From contig CAHJXG010000432.1 of the NCBI GenBank assembly GCA_903644035.1, positions 1 to 18,969 on the forward strand: 18,969 nucleotides of DNA. The letters are read 5' to 3'. The position numbers and the translations under genes are program-made. Under the pieces are notes generated by a model that saw nothing but the letters and a program-made list of their open reading frames with translations, did not search any database and had not been told where the DNA came from. Origin of the DNA: Rhodospirillales bacterium (lineage in GTDB: Bacteria; Pseudomonadota; Alphaproteobacteria; Acetobacterales; Acetobacteraceae). Below are positions 12,624-18,969 of this stretch, piece by piece. Every line of letters begins with the position of its first letter. Within the stretch, counting starts at the first letter, position 1.

Positions 12624-13540
12624 TGCCCGGCTCCCATCAGGTAGACCACAGTGAACAGCGCGACCCAAACGATGTCGAGCGCGTGCCAGAACAGGCTGAA
12701 GCACATGACGCGGCGGAGAATGTCGTCGCGGTAGCCCTTGGCGAACACCTGAGCCATCATGGTCAGCAGCCAGAGCAGCCCGGCCGTCACATGCAGGCCG
12801 TGGCAGCCCACCAGGGTGAAGAAGGCCGAGAGGAAGGCGCTCCGCTGCGGCCCGGCGCCGCTTGCGACCATGCTGGCGAACTCGCTCGCCTCCATCCCGA
12901 TGAAGCCGGCGCCGAGCACGAAGGTCGCCGCCATCGCGCCGTAGAACCAGGTTCCCCGGTGTGCCTGAACGCCGACCGTCGCGATGCCGCAGGTGAAGCT
13001 CGATGCGAGCAGGAGTGCGGTCTCGATCGCCGTGTTGCGAAGCTCGAAAAGCTCCCGCCCGCTCGGGCCGCCGGCAGTCTCCCCGGACAGCACCGCGTAG
13101 CTCGCGAAGAACGCGGCGAACATGATGATGTCGCTGAGCAGGAAGATCCAGAAGCCATAGCCGACGATGATGCGCTTGGACGCCGGGCCGCGCTCTCCGT
13201 GCTCCGTGTTGTGCTGCCGGTCCCTTGTCCCTCCGCCGTGCCCGAGCCGGTTCCGGTCCCCGCGGGGCGGCCCGGACGGCGTCCCGCCCCCCGCATCCTG
13301 GCGCAAGCCGTCCTGCGTGGCGCTGCCCAGGGTTCCCCCGGGGCCGGCGGGCACCGCCACATCGCCCCGCACCCTGAATGGCGCCAGAAATGCCGTTGCG
13401 ACGACCGCGACGCCGAGCAACGGCTTCCACCAGCCGTAACGGGCCGGCGCTCCGGACGGCTTCTGGCCGCCGACCATGCCTCCATCGTGCCCGGCACCGT
13501 CCTCGTATTCGGCGCGGGCATCCTCGGGCGACGGAGTCAC
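12620..13540 (-). CDS. cyoC: Cytochrome bo3 ubiquinol oxidase subunit III with long N-terminal extension
   Basis: The 306-residue product has a normal CyoC core from about residue 124: [19 protein letters not shown] at 127-145, [10 protein letters not shown] at 212-221, [16 protein letters not shown] at 243-258, and [18 protein letters not shown] at 284-301, giving five helices. The GTG at 13540 overlaps the cyoB stop (GTGA), the usual coupling in this operon. The E. coli protein has 204 residues. Here about 95-100 additional residues precede the core: an acidic head, an extra hydrophobic segment [15 protein letters not shown] at 41-55 flanked by Lys and Arg, then a Gly/Arg/His-rich linker. 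Internal GTG codons near residues 57-63 could give a shorter form, but they sit just after the hydrophobic segment. Subunit identity is certain; the extension's meaning is not. Confidence 0.92.
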   Translation of the reverse strand: MTPSPEDARAEYEDGAGHDGGMVGGQKPSGAPARYGWWKPLLGVAVVATAFLAPFRVRGDVAVPAGPGGTLGSATQDGLRQDAGGGTPSGPPRGDRNRLGHGGGTRDRQHNTEHGERGPASKRIIVGYGFWIFLLSDIIMFAAFFASYAVLSGETAGGPSGRELFELRNTAIETALLLASSFTCGIATVGVQAHRGTWFYGAMAATFVLGAGFIGMEASEFASMVASGAGPQRSAFLSAFFTLVGCHGLHVTAGLLWLLTMMAQVFAKGYRDDILRRVMCFSLFWHALDIVWVALFTVVYLMGAGQ

Positions 13541-15540
13541 TGGGCGGCCTGCAGGTCGGCATAGGCCTTGCGGCGCGCCGCCCGGTAGGCCCGGTCGACA
13601 CGTGCCACCTCGGCGGCCGGGATGACGTACTCGCTCCGGTTCCGCCAGGCGAAGACGACGAAGGTGGCGAACGCGCCTGCAGCCCCCAGGGCCACCATCC
13701 ACCAGATGTGCCAGATCAGCGCAAAGCCCATGACGGTGGCGAAGAATGCGCAGATGAAGCCGGTCGGGCTGTTCCTCGGCATCTCGATCTCGGCGTAGGA
13801 CAGCTCCTCCTCCGCCTGCGCCTGCTCGCGCGCGCGTTCCTTGATGCTCCAATACGCCTCCTCGCCCGCCACCTCGGGCAGCACGGCGAAGTTGAAGGCG
13901 GGCGGCGGCGAGGCGGTGGCCCACTCAAGCGACCGCCCGTTCCAGGGATCGCCGGTCAAGTCCCGCAAGCTTTCGCGGTTGCGTATGCTGATCACGAGCT
14001 GGGCCACCTGCAGGATGATCCCGGCCAGGATGAGCAGGGCGCCCACGCCGGCGATCAGCAGCCAGGGCCGCCAGGCCGCCACGTCGTAGTGCTGCATGCG
14101 CCGGGTCATGCCGATCAGCCCGAGGACGTAGAGCGGCATGAACGCCAGGTAGAACCCGCCGATCCAGCACCAGAACGACCACTTGCCCAGACGCTCGTCC
14201 AGGCGGAAGCCGAACGCCTTGGGGAACCAGTAGGTGTAGCCCGCGAACGCGCCGAACAGCACGCCGCCGATCACCACGTTGTGGAAGTGCGCCACCAGGA
14301 ACAGGCTGTTATGCAGCACGAAGTCGGCCGGCGGCACTGCCAGCAGCACACCGGTCATGCCGCCGATCACGAAGGTGACCATGAAGCCCACGGCCCACAG
14401 CATGGGCGGCGCAAAGGTGACGCGCCCGCCATACATCGTGAACAGCCAGTTGAACACCTTCACGCCCGTGGGCACGGCGATGATCATGGACAGGATGCCG
14501 AAGATCGCGTTCACGTCGCCGCCCGCGCCCATGGTGAAGAAGTGGTGCAGCCACACGCTGAAGGCGAGCACGCAGATCACCATCGTCGCCCCCACCATCG
14601 AGCGGTAGCCAAACAGGGGCTTCTGCGAGAAGGTCGAGACCACCTCCGAGAACACGCCGAAGGCCGGCAGGATCAGGATGTAGACCTCCGGATGCCCCCA
14701 GGCCCAGATGAGGTTCATGAACATCATCGCGTTGCCGCCGGCCTCGTTGGTGAAGAAGTGGAAGCCGAGGTAGCGGTCGAGCAGCAGCATCGCGAGCGTC
14801 GCGGTCAGGATGGGGAAGGCGGCCACGATCAGCAGGTTGGAGGCGAGCGAGGTCCAGCAGAACATCGGCATGCGCAAGTACGTCATGCCCGGCGCATGGA
14901 TCTTGAGGATCGTGGTGACGAGGTTGATGCCGGACATCAGCGTGCCGACGCCCGAGATCTGCAGCGCCCACAGGTAGTAGTCCACGCCGACGCCGGGCGA
15001 GTAGGTCAGCTCGGACAGCGGCGGGTAGGGGAGCCAGCCGGTGCGGGCGAACTCGCCCACCACCAGCGAGATGTTGACCAGGAGCGCGCCGGTGGCGGTG
15101 AGCCAGAAGCTGACCGAGTTGAGCGTGGGGAAGGCCACGTCGCGGATGCCGAGCTGCAGCGGCACCGCGAAGTTCATCAGCCCGATCACGAAGGGCATGG
15201 ACACGAAGAAGATCATCAGCGTGCCGTGCGCCGAGAACACCTGGTTGTAGTGCTCGGGCGGCAGGAAGCCCGGCGCCTGGTAGGCGAGCGCCTGCTGCGA
15301 GCGCATCAGGAGCGCGTCGGAGAAGCCGCGCAGCAGCATGACGAGCGCCAGCAGGCAATACATGATCCCGATGCGCTTGTGATCGACGCTCGTGATCCAC
15401 TCCCGCCACAGATAGGGCAGCCAGCCCTTGACCACGATCAGGCCGAGGACGCCGACGAGCACCAGCCCGACCACGCCAGAGGCGACCAGCGGGATCGGCT
15501 GGTCGAGCGGGATGGCCGCCCAGGTGAGCTTGCCCAACAT
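13537..15540 (-). CDS. cyoB: Cytochrome bo3 ubiquinol oxidase subunit I
   Basis: This 667-residue catalytic subunit oxidises ubiquinol, reduces O2 to water and pumps protons (E. coli CyoB: 663). The low-spin heme ligands are His105 and His420. CuB is bound by His283 and the pair His332-His333, and His418 binds the high-spin heme. Tyr287 in WGHPEVY marks the cross-linked Tyr. Proton-channel residues Asp134, Glu285 and Lys361 are present. The quinol-site residues Arg71, Asp75, His97 and Gln100 match the E. coli quinol site, confirming a quinol rather than cytochrome c oxidase. ATG 15540 has GGGGAG seven bases upstream and follows the cyoA stop by one base. A long in-frame extension beyond 15540 lies inside cyoA and is not used. 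Confidence 0.96.
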   Translation of the reverse strand: MLGKLTWAAIPLDQPIPLVASGVVGLVLVGVLGLIVVKGWLPYLWREWITSVDHKRIGIMYCLLALVMLLRGFSDALLMRSQQALAYQAPGFLPPEHYNQVFSAHGTLMIFFVSMPFVIGLMNFAVPLQLGIRDVAFPTLNSVSFWLTATGALLVNISLVVGEFARTGWLPYPPLSELTYSPGVGVDYYLWALQISGVGTLMSGINLVTTILKIHAPGMTYLRMPMFCWTSLASNLLIVAAFPILTATLAMLLLDRYLGFHFFTNEAGGNAMMFMNLIWAWGHPEVYILILPAFGVFSEVVSTFSQKPLFGYRSMVGATMVICVLAFSVWLHHFFTMGAGGDVNAIFGILSMIIAVPTGVKVFNWLFTMYGGRVTFAPPMLWAVGFMVTFVIGGMTGVLLAVPPADFVLHNSLFLVAHFHNVVIGGVLFGAFAGYTYWFPKAFGFRLDERLGKWSFWCWIGGFYLAFMPLYVLGLIGMTRRMQHYDVAAWRPWLLIAGVGALLILAGIILQVAQLVISIRNRESLRDLTGDPWNGRSLEWATASPPPAFNFAVLPEVAGEEAYWSIKERAREQAQAEEELSYAEIEMPRNSPTGFICAFFATVMGFALIWHIWWMVALGAAGAFATFVVFAWRNRSEYVIPAAEVARVDRAYRAARRKAYADLQAAQ

Positions 15541-15541
15541 G

Positions 15542-16570
15542 CTAACGCTCCCCTGTGATGCAGATGACGGCGTCGAGCGCCGCGGTCTGCGCGCCCGTCG
15601 TTGCGCGGCCTTGCGCCGACTGTCCTGACTGGCCGCCATGCGAGTCCTGCGGACCCGGCCCGGGCGCAAGCTCCTGGCTGACGATCTTCTGGAACAGCCC
15701 CGTCTCGGCCTCGCGGAAGGTGGAGGGCAGGTCCTTGATGCTCTGCTTGGCCAGCTCGACGTAGCGGGCGGAGTCGAGCACCGGGCCGCCCTGGCGCGTC
15801 GCCGCGACCCAGCCCGCGAAGCCCGCGGCGTCCAATGCCCGCACCTCGAAGTGCATGTCGGAGAAGCCGTCGCCGCTGTAATGCGTGGACAGGCCCCACA
15901 GGGTGCCGGGCTCGTCCGCCTGCAGGTTCAGGTCAGCCGCCATGCCGTTCATGGTGTAGATCATGCTGCCGAGCTGCGGCACGAAGAAGGAGTTCATCAC
16001 GCTGGCCGAGGTCAGCGAGAAATGCACGGGCTGGCCTGCCGGGATCACCAGCTGGTTCACGCTGGCGACGCGCTGCTCCGGGTAGATGAACAGCCACTTC
16101 CAATCCAGCGAGACCACCTGGACCTCAAGCGCCGGCGTCTTCGACGCCAGGGGCCGCGCCGGGTCAAGCTGATGCGAGCCGATCCAGGCGACCCCGCCGA
16201 GCAGGGTGATCGTCAGCAGCGGGATGGCCCACGTCACCAACTCGATGCGGCCGGAATAGGCCCAGTCCGGCAGGCGCTGCGCGCGGGGGTTGGACGCCCG
16301 GAACCACCAGGCGAACCCCAGCGTCGCCAGGATCGTCGGCCCGACGATGGCGAGCATGATCAGCAGCGAGTCGAACAGGATCACACGTTCCGCCGCGCCC
16401 ACGGGACCCGCGGGATCGAGGACAGCCGGCTGGCACGCCGCCACGGACAAGGAGGCCGCCAGGGTGCCGAGACGCCAGGCCCGAGCCGGCCGGAGGCGCC
16501 CCGTCTCCGCACCAGGCGGCGGTCCGCCCGGCGCGGCCTGCGGGCCAGTCCTTGAAGCTGCTCTCAACAT
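15542..16570 (-). CDS. cyoA: Cytochrome bo3 ubiquinol oxidase subunit II, lipoprotein
   Basis: This 342-residue subunit carries a lipobox, LSVAAC, with Cys46 as the lipidated residue, after an unusually long basic n-region. Two membrane helices follow at about 63-88 and 112-130. The periplasmic cupredoxin domain contains [30 protein letters not shown] and FSDMHFEV. It has no CxxxC CuA site, as expected for a quinol oxidase. The C-terminus has a Gly/Gln-rich tail of about 40 residues. The ATG at 16570 is the only ATG before the lipobox, but its purine-rich stretch GGGCAGG abuts it directly, so the start may be off by a few codons. It is the first cyo gene; 176 bases separate it from the amidohydrolase gene, presumably holding its promoter, which I could not identify. 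Confidence 0.94.
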   Translation of the reverse strand: MLRAASRTGPQAAPGGPPPGAETGRLRPARAWRLGTLAASLSVAACQPAVLDPAGPVGAAERVILFDSLLIMLAIVGPTILATLGFAWWFRASNPRAQRLPDWAYSGRIELVTWAIPLLTITLLGGVAWIGSHQLDPARPLASKTPALEVQVVSLDWKWLFIYPEQRVASVNQLVIPAGQPVHFSLTSASVMNSFFVPQLGSMIYTMNGMAADLNLQADEPGTLWGLSTHYSGDGFSDMHFEVRALDAAGFAGWVAATRQGGPVLDSARYVELAKQSIKDLPSTFREAETGLFQKIVSQELAPGPGPQDSHGGQSGQSAQGRATTGAQTAALDAVICITGER

Positions 16571-16746
16571 CCTGCCCGCCGATCAGATCCCGCTGCGCCG
16601 CGCCTGCATCAATAGTGCCGCAGGGCCGATCCCCCAAACGGCCCGAAGCCAGAGGCAGCTTTCTTCGTGCGCTTTCCGATCATCTGTGTGTGAACGGCGT
16701 TTCCGCCAGGCGCAGCGTGCACGGGCAGCCGGGGATCAAGGCCGGG

Positions 16747-17943
16747 TCAGGCGAGCACCTCCGGCACCTTGTCCGCCGGCGGCGTGTTGCGGGAGCGGCC
16801 GATCCGGGGCGTCCCGTCGATCACCACCATGCCGACGCCGGGCAGGTCGCCCAGCTGCACGCATTCCAGCAGGTCGCGCCCGGCCGAATGCTGCGCCCGG
16901 TCGAGCAGCACGAAGTCTGCCGCGCGCCCCACCTCGATCAGCCCGGTGTCCAACCCGCGCGTCCGCGCCGTGTTGCCGGTGCCGAAGCAGAACGCCACCT
17001 CGGCCGGCACGTCGCCGAGCGAGGACAGCATCGCGATCATCCGCAGGATGCCGAGCGGCTGCACCCCCGATCCGGCCGGCCCGTCGGTGCCGAGGATGAC
17101 CCGCTCCAGCTGCCCCATGTCCCGCGCCATGCGCATGGTGTAGAGCGCTGCACGCTCGTTGCCGTTATGCACCAGCTCCAGCCCGCGCTGGCAGCCCTCG
17201 CAGATGCAGCGGATCTCGCGGTCGGGCAGGGCGGTGTGGCCGCCGTTCACATGGCCGACCACGTCGGTGTCGGCCTCCAGCACCACGGCCGAGTCGATCA
17301 GGCCGGAGCCGGGGATGGACGGCCCGCCGGTGTGGATGGTGGATTGGATGCCGTATTTCCGCGCCCAGGCAACCATGCGCCGCGCCGTCGGGCCGTCCTT
17401 CACGCCGCCGAGGCCCACTTCGCCCAGCAGGCGCACGCCGGCGTCTGCCAGCTCCTTGAAGTCGTGCTCCTCCATCTCCGGCTCGATCACCGGGGCGCCG
17501 GCGTGAATCTTCATGCCGCCGGGTCGGAAGGCGGTGAAGGCGCGCTGCGCGAAGATCGCCATCGCCTTCAGCCCCACCACGTCCCGCGGCCGGCCCGGCG
17601 TGTGCACCTCGCCCGCGGAGATCATCGTCGTGACGCCGCCGTGGAGCGTTGAGTCGATCCAGTTCAGCTGGCTCTGCCGCGGCGTCCAGTCGCCCGCGAC
17701 GGGGTGGACGTGGCTGTCGATCAGCCCGGGCGCCAGGCCGCAGCCATGCGCGTCGATGACGGTCGCGGCGCCCTCGGCGTCGATCTCGGACCCGCGCCCG
17801 ATGGCCGTGATCCGGCCGCCGACGGCGACGATCGTGTCGGCCTCCAGGATCGGCCGCCCGATGTCGCCGGACAGCAGCAGGCCGATGTTGCGGATCGCCA
17901 GCTTCGCGTCGGGATCCGCCGCGCTCGTTGTCTCTTGCGCCAT
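16747..17943 (-). CDS. Metal-dependent amidohydrolase, enamidase-like
   Basis: This 398-residue amidohydrolase superfamily member has a beta-rich edge domain (about 13-68) and a TIM-barrel. Metal ligands are visible: HVH at 78-80 after APGLIDS, Glu175 in GEVGLGG at the position where many relatives carry a carboxylated Lys, His204 in TIHTGG, His231 in VGHVNGGH, and Asp287 in LGTDGPAGSG. The Glu bridge and overall pattern resemble enamidase (EC 3.5.2.18) of nicotinate fermentation. Dihydroorotase- or imidazolonepropionase-type enzymes are alternatives. ATG 17943 has GAAGGAG seven bases upstream. It follows livF by 22 bases, so it is probably cotranscribed with an uptake system. This suggests hydrolysis of an imported cyclic amide or similar compound. 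The exact substrate is not deducible. Confidence 0.75.
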   Translation of the reverse strand: MAQETTSAADPDAKLAIRNIGLLLSGDIGRPILEADTIVAVGGRITAIGRGSEIDAEGAATVIDAHGCGLAPGLIDSHVHPVAGDWTPRQSQLNWIDSTLHGGVTTMISAGEVHTPGRPRDVVGLKAMAIFAQRAFTAFRPGGMKIHAGAPVIEPEMEEHDFKELADAGVRLLGEVGLGGVKDGPTARRMVAWARKYGIQSTIHTGGPSIPGSGLIDSAVVLEADTDVVGHVNGGHTALPDREIRCICEGCQRGLELVHNGNERAALYTMRMARDMGQLERVILGTDGPAGSGVQPLGILRMIAMLSSLGDVPAEVAFCFGTGNTARTRGLDTGLIEVGRAADFVLLDRAQHSAGRDLLECVQLGDLPGVGMVVIDGTPRIGRSRNTPPADKVPEVLA

Positions 17944-17965
17944 GGAAGGCTCCTTCTGCCTGGGT

Positions 17966-18667
17966 TCAAACGGCCAGATAGCGCCCGTGCGTGGCGCCAT
18001 CGGCCTGCAGCGCCGCCACGCTGCCAGTCCACGCCACCTGGCCGCCCTCCAGGATCACCGCCTGCGTCGCCACCTCGGCCGCGAAGTGGAGGTTCTGCTC
18101 CGCCAGCAGGATGCTCAGGCCTTCCTGCCGCAGCGCCCTGATCGCGGCGGCCATCTGCTCGACGATCAGCGGGGACAGGCCCTCGCTCGGCTCGTCCAGC
18201 AGCAGCAGGCGCGGGTTGCCCATCAGGGTGCGGGCGATGGTGAGCATCTGCTGCTCGCCGCCGCTCATGCGTCCGCCGGGCCGCTGGCGCATCGCGCCGA
18301 GGTTGGGGAACAGGTCGAACAGCCGCGCCGTGGTCCAGGGCCGCAGCCCGTCCCGTGCCGGCTGCCTGCCCACATCCAGGTTCTCCATCACCGTCAGCTC
18401 CGCGAAGATCCGGCGCTCCTCCGGCACGTAGCCCAGGCCCAGCTGCGCCCGGCGATACGGCTCCATCCGCGCCACGTCGCGGCCGCCGAACTGCACGCGG
18501 CCGGTCGCCGGCTGCACCAGGCCGATCAGCGACTTCATGACCGTGCTCTTGCCCGCGCCGTTGCGGCCCAGCAGCACGACGGCCTCGCCGGGGCCGACGG
18601 CGAAGCCGACATCGTGCAGGATGTGCGCCTGGCCGTAGAAGCTGTTGAGGCCCTCGACGGTCAGCAT
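17966..18667 (-). CDS. livF: Branched-chain amino acid-type ABC transporter ATPase LivF
   Basis: This 233-residue cytoplasmic ATPase powers a LivFGHMK-type importer. It has Walker A GRNGAGKST at 34-42, the signature MSGGEQQM at 134-141, Walker B LLLLDEPSEGLSP at 154-166, and the H-loop region ILLAEQN. YVPEERRIF at 80-88 and the length are typical of LivF. ATG 18667 overlaps the livG stop by one base (TGATG), with a G-rich site upstream. Such transporters also import amides, urea, benzoate-like and nicotinate-like compounds, so the adjacent amidohydrolase may be the better guide to the substrate. Confidence 0.9.
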   Translation of the reverse strand: MLTVEGLNSFYGQAHILHDVGFAVGPGEAVVLLGRNGAGKSTVMKSLIGLVQPATGRVQFGGRDVARMEPYRRAQLGLGYVPEERRIFAELTVMENLDVGRQPARDGLRPWTTARLFDLFPNLGAMRQRPGGRMSGGEQQMLTIARTLMGNPRLLLLDEPSEGLSPLIVEQMAAAIRALRQEGLSILLAEQNLHFAAEVATQAVILEGGQVAWTGSVAALQADGATHGRYLAV

Positions 18668-18969
18668 CAATGCCCCCCGCTGGTGCGCCCGGCGCCGAGA
18701 TAGATGGCCCGCACCTGCGGATCGGCGCGGATGGCCTCGGGGTCGCCCGAAGCGATCAGCGCGCCGCGCGCCAGCACGGCGATGCGGTCCGACACGCCGA
18801 ACACCACGTCCATGTCATGCTCGGTGAACAGCACGGCCAGCCTGCGCTCGGTCGCGATGCCGCGCACCAGCCGCATCAGCGCGACCCGCTCGCCCGCCGC
18901 CATCCCGGCGGTCGGCTCGTCCATCAGCAGCAGGAGCGGCTCGGCGGCGAGGGCCATGGCCAGCTCAAG
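18667..18969 (-). CDS. livG: Branched-chain amino acid-type ABC transporter ATPase LivG (C-terminal part, cut by window edge)
   Basis: The last 100 residues of a LivG-type ATPase are present; the rest lies beyond base 18969. Visible are Walker B LLLLMDEPTAGM, the H-loop in LFTEHDMDVVF, a switch region SDRIAVLARG, and the family's C-terminal signature VRAIYLGAG. The frame is open to the edge, so the truncation is due to the window and not to mutation. It is coupled to livF. Confidence 0.9.
   Translation of the reverse strand, partial: LELAMALAAEPLLLLMDEPTAGMAAGERVALMRLVRGIATERRLAVLFTEHDMDVVFGVSDRIAVLARGALIASGDPEAIRADPQVRAIYLGAGRTSGGH

Noticed and set aside
12624..13601. 459-codon minus frame ending in CyoD
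   Set aside because: Only the last 133 codons match CyoD. The upstream part is cyoC read out of frame, and the ATG at 12623 with a ribosome binding site marks the true start.
13378..15558. 726-codon plus-strand open frame antisense to cyoB and cyoC
   Set aside because: It is opposite genuine cyo genes, with Arg/His/Glu/Asp-rich low-complexity translation typical of antisense frames in GC-rich DNA and no recognisable domain.
16696..16707. GGCG-TTTC-CGCC hairpin downstream of the amidohydrolase
   Set aside because: A four-base stem without a T-run is too weak to call a terminator, though its position is suitable.
1..18969. CRISPR arrays, tRNA/rRNA genes, phage or toxin-antitoxin genes
   Set aside because: No regularly spaced repeats, cloverleaf-like segments, integrase, or paired small toxin/antitoxin genes could be recognised on either strand.

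Overview
The window looks like chromosomal DNA from a GC-rich alphaproteobacterium, plausibly Rhodospirillales/Acetobacteraceae. The reasons are the high G+C in third codon positions, a four-subunit cytochrome bo3 ubiquinol oxidase operon, branched-chain amino acid type ABC transporter ATPases and a Wzx/Wzy-style polysaccharide initiating transferase. The lineage is an inference, because no rRNA or other marker gene is present.

Left part (1-2312, minus strand). A glyoxalase I-like VOC enzyme (24-419) is translationally coupled to a small exported class I cytochrome c (419-775). The cytochrome has its own sigma70-like promoter (863-892) and appears to start at a non-canonical ACG codon. Upstream lies a secreted DUF2380/DUF3280-like protein (953-1432) with its own hairpin terminator, preceded by a possible 48-codon ORF and a membrane PAP2-type phosphatase (1589-2266). 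A striking nested dyad (2283-2312) sits just upstream of the phosphatase.

Middle part (2313-12170), an envelope/exopolysaccharide region. On the minus strand are a membrane fatty-acid-hydroxylase/sterol-desaturase family enzyme, a CelD/BcsL-like GNAT acyltransferase overlapping it by four bases, and a P-loop ATPase. Divergent from them, on the plus strand, are a GT4-type glycosyltransferase and a WcaJ-type undecaprenyl-phosphate sugar-1-phosphate transferase that would start a lipid-linked repeat unit. After a 363-base non-coding stretch rich in inverted repeats come a DUF3445 (heme-dependent oxidative N-demethylase-like) gene, a convergent UDP-glucuronate 4-epimerase and, divergent from that, an FkbM methyltransferase. 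The transferase, glycosyltransferase, epimerase and methyltransferase fit one surface glycan pathway. The desaturase/acyltransferase/ATPase operon may modify envelope lipid or glycan.

Right part (12222-18969, minus strand). cyoABCD encodes a quinol-oxidising heme-copper oxidase. CyoB keeps its metal ligands and quinol-site residues, CyoA is a lipoprotein without a CuA site, and CyoC carries an unusual N-terminal extension of about 95-100 residues. No cyoE is present in the window. Further right, a truncated livG, livF and an enamidase-like amidohydrolase form a transporter-plus-hydrolase operon.

I saw no tRNA, rRNA, CRISPR array, intact insertion sequence or phage gene. The best candidates for something undescribed are the desaturase-acyltransferase-ATPase operon, the palindrome-rich intergenic region at 8650-9012, the extended CyoC, and the ACG-initiated cytochrome c.
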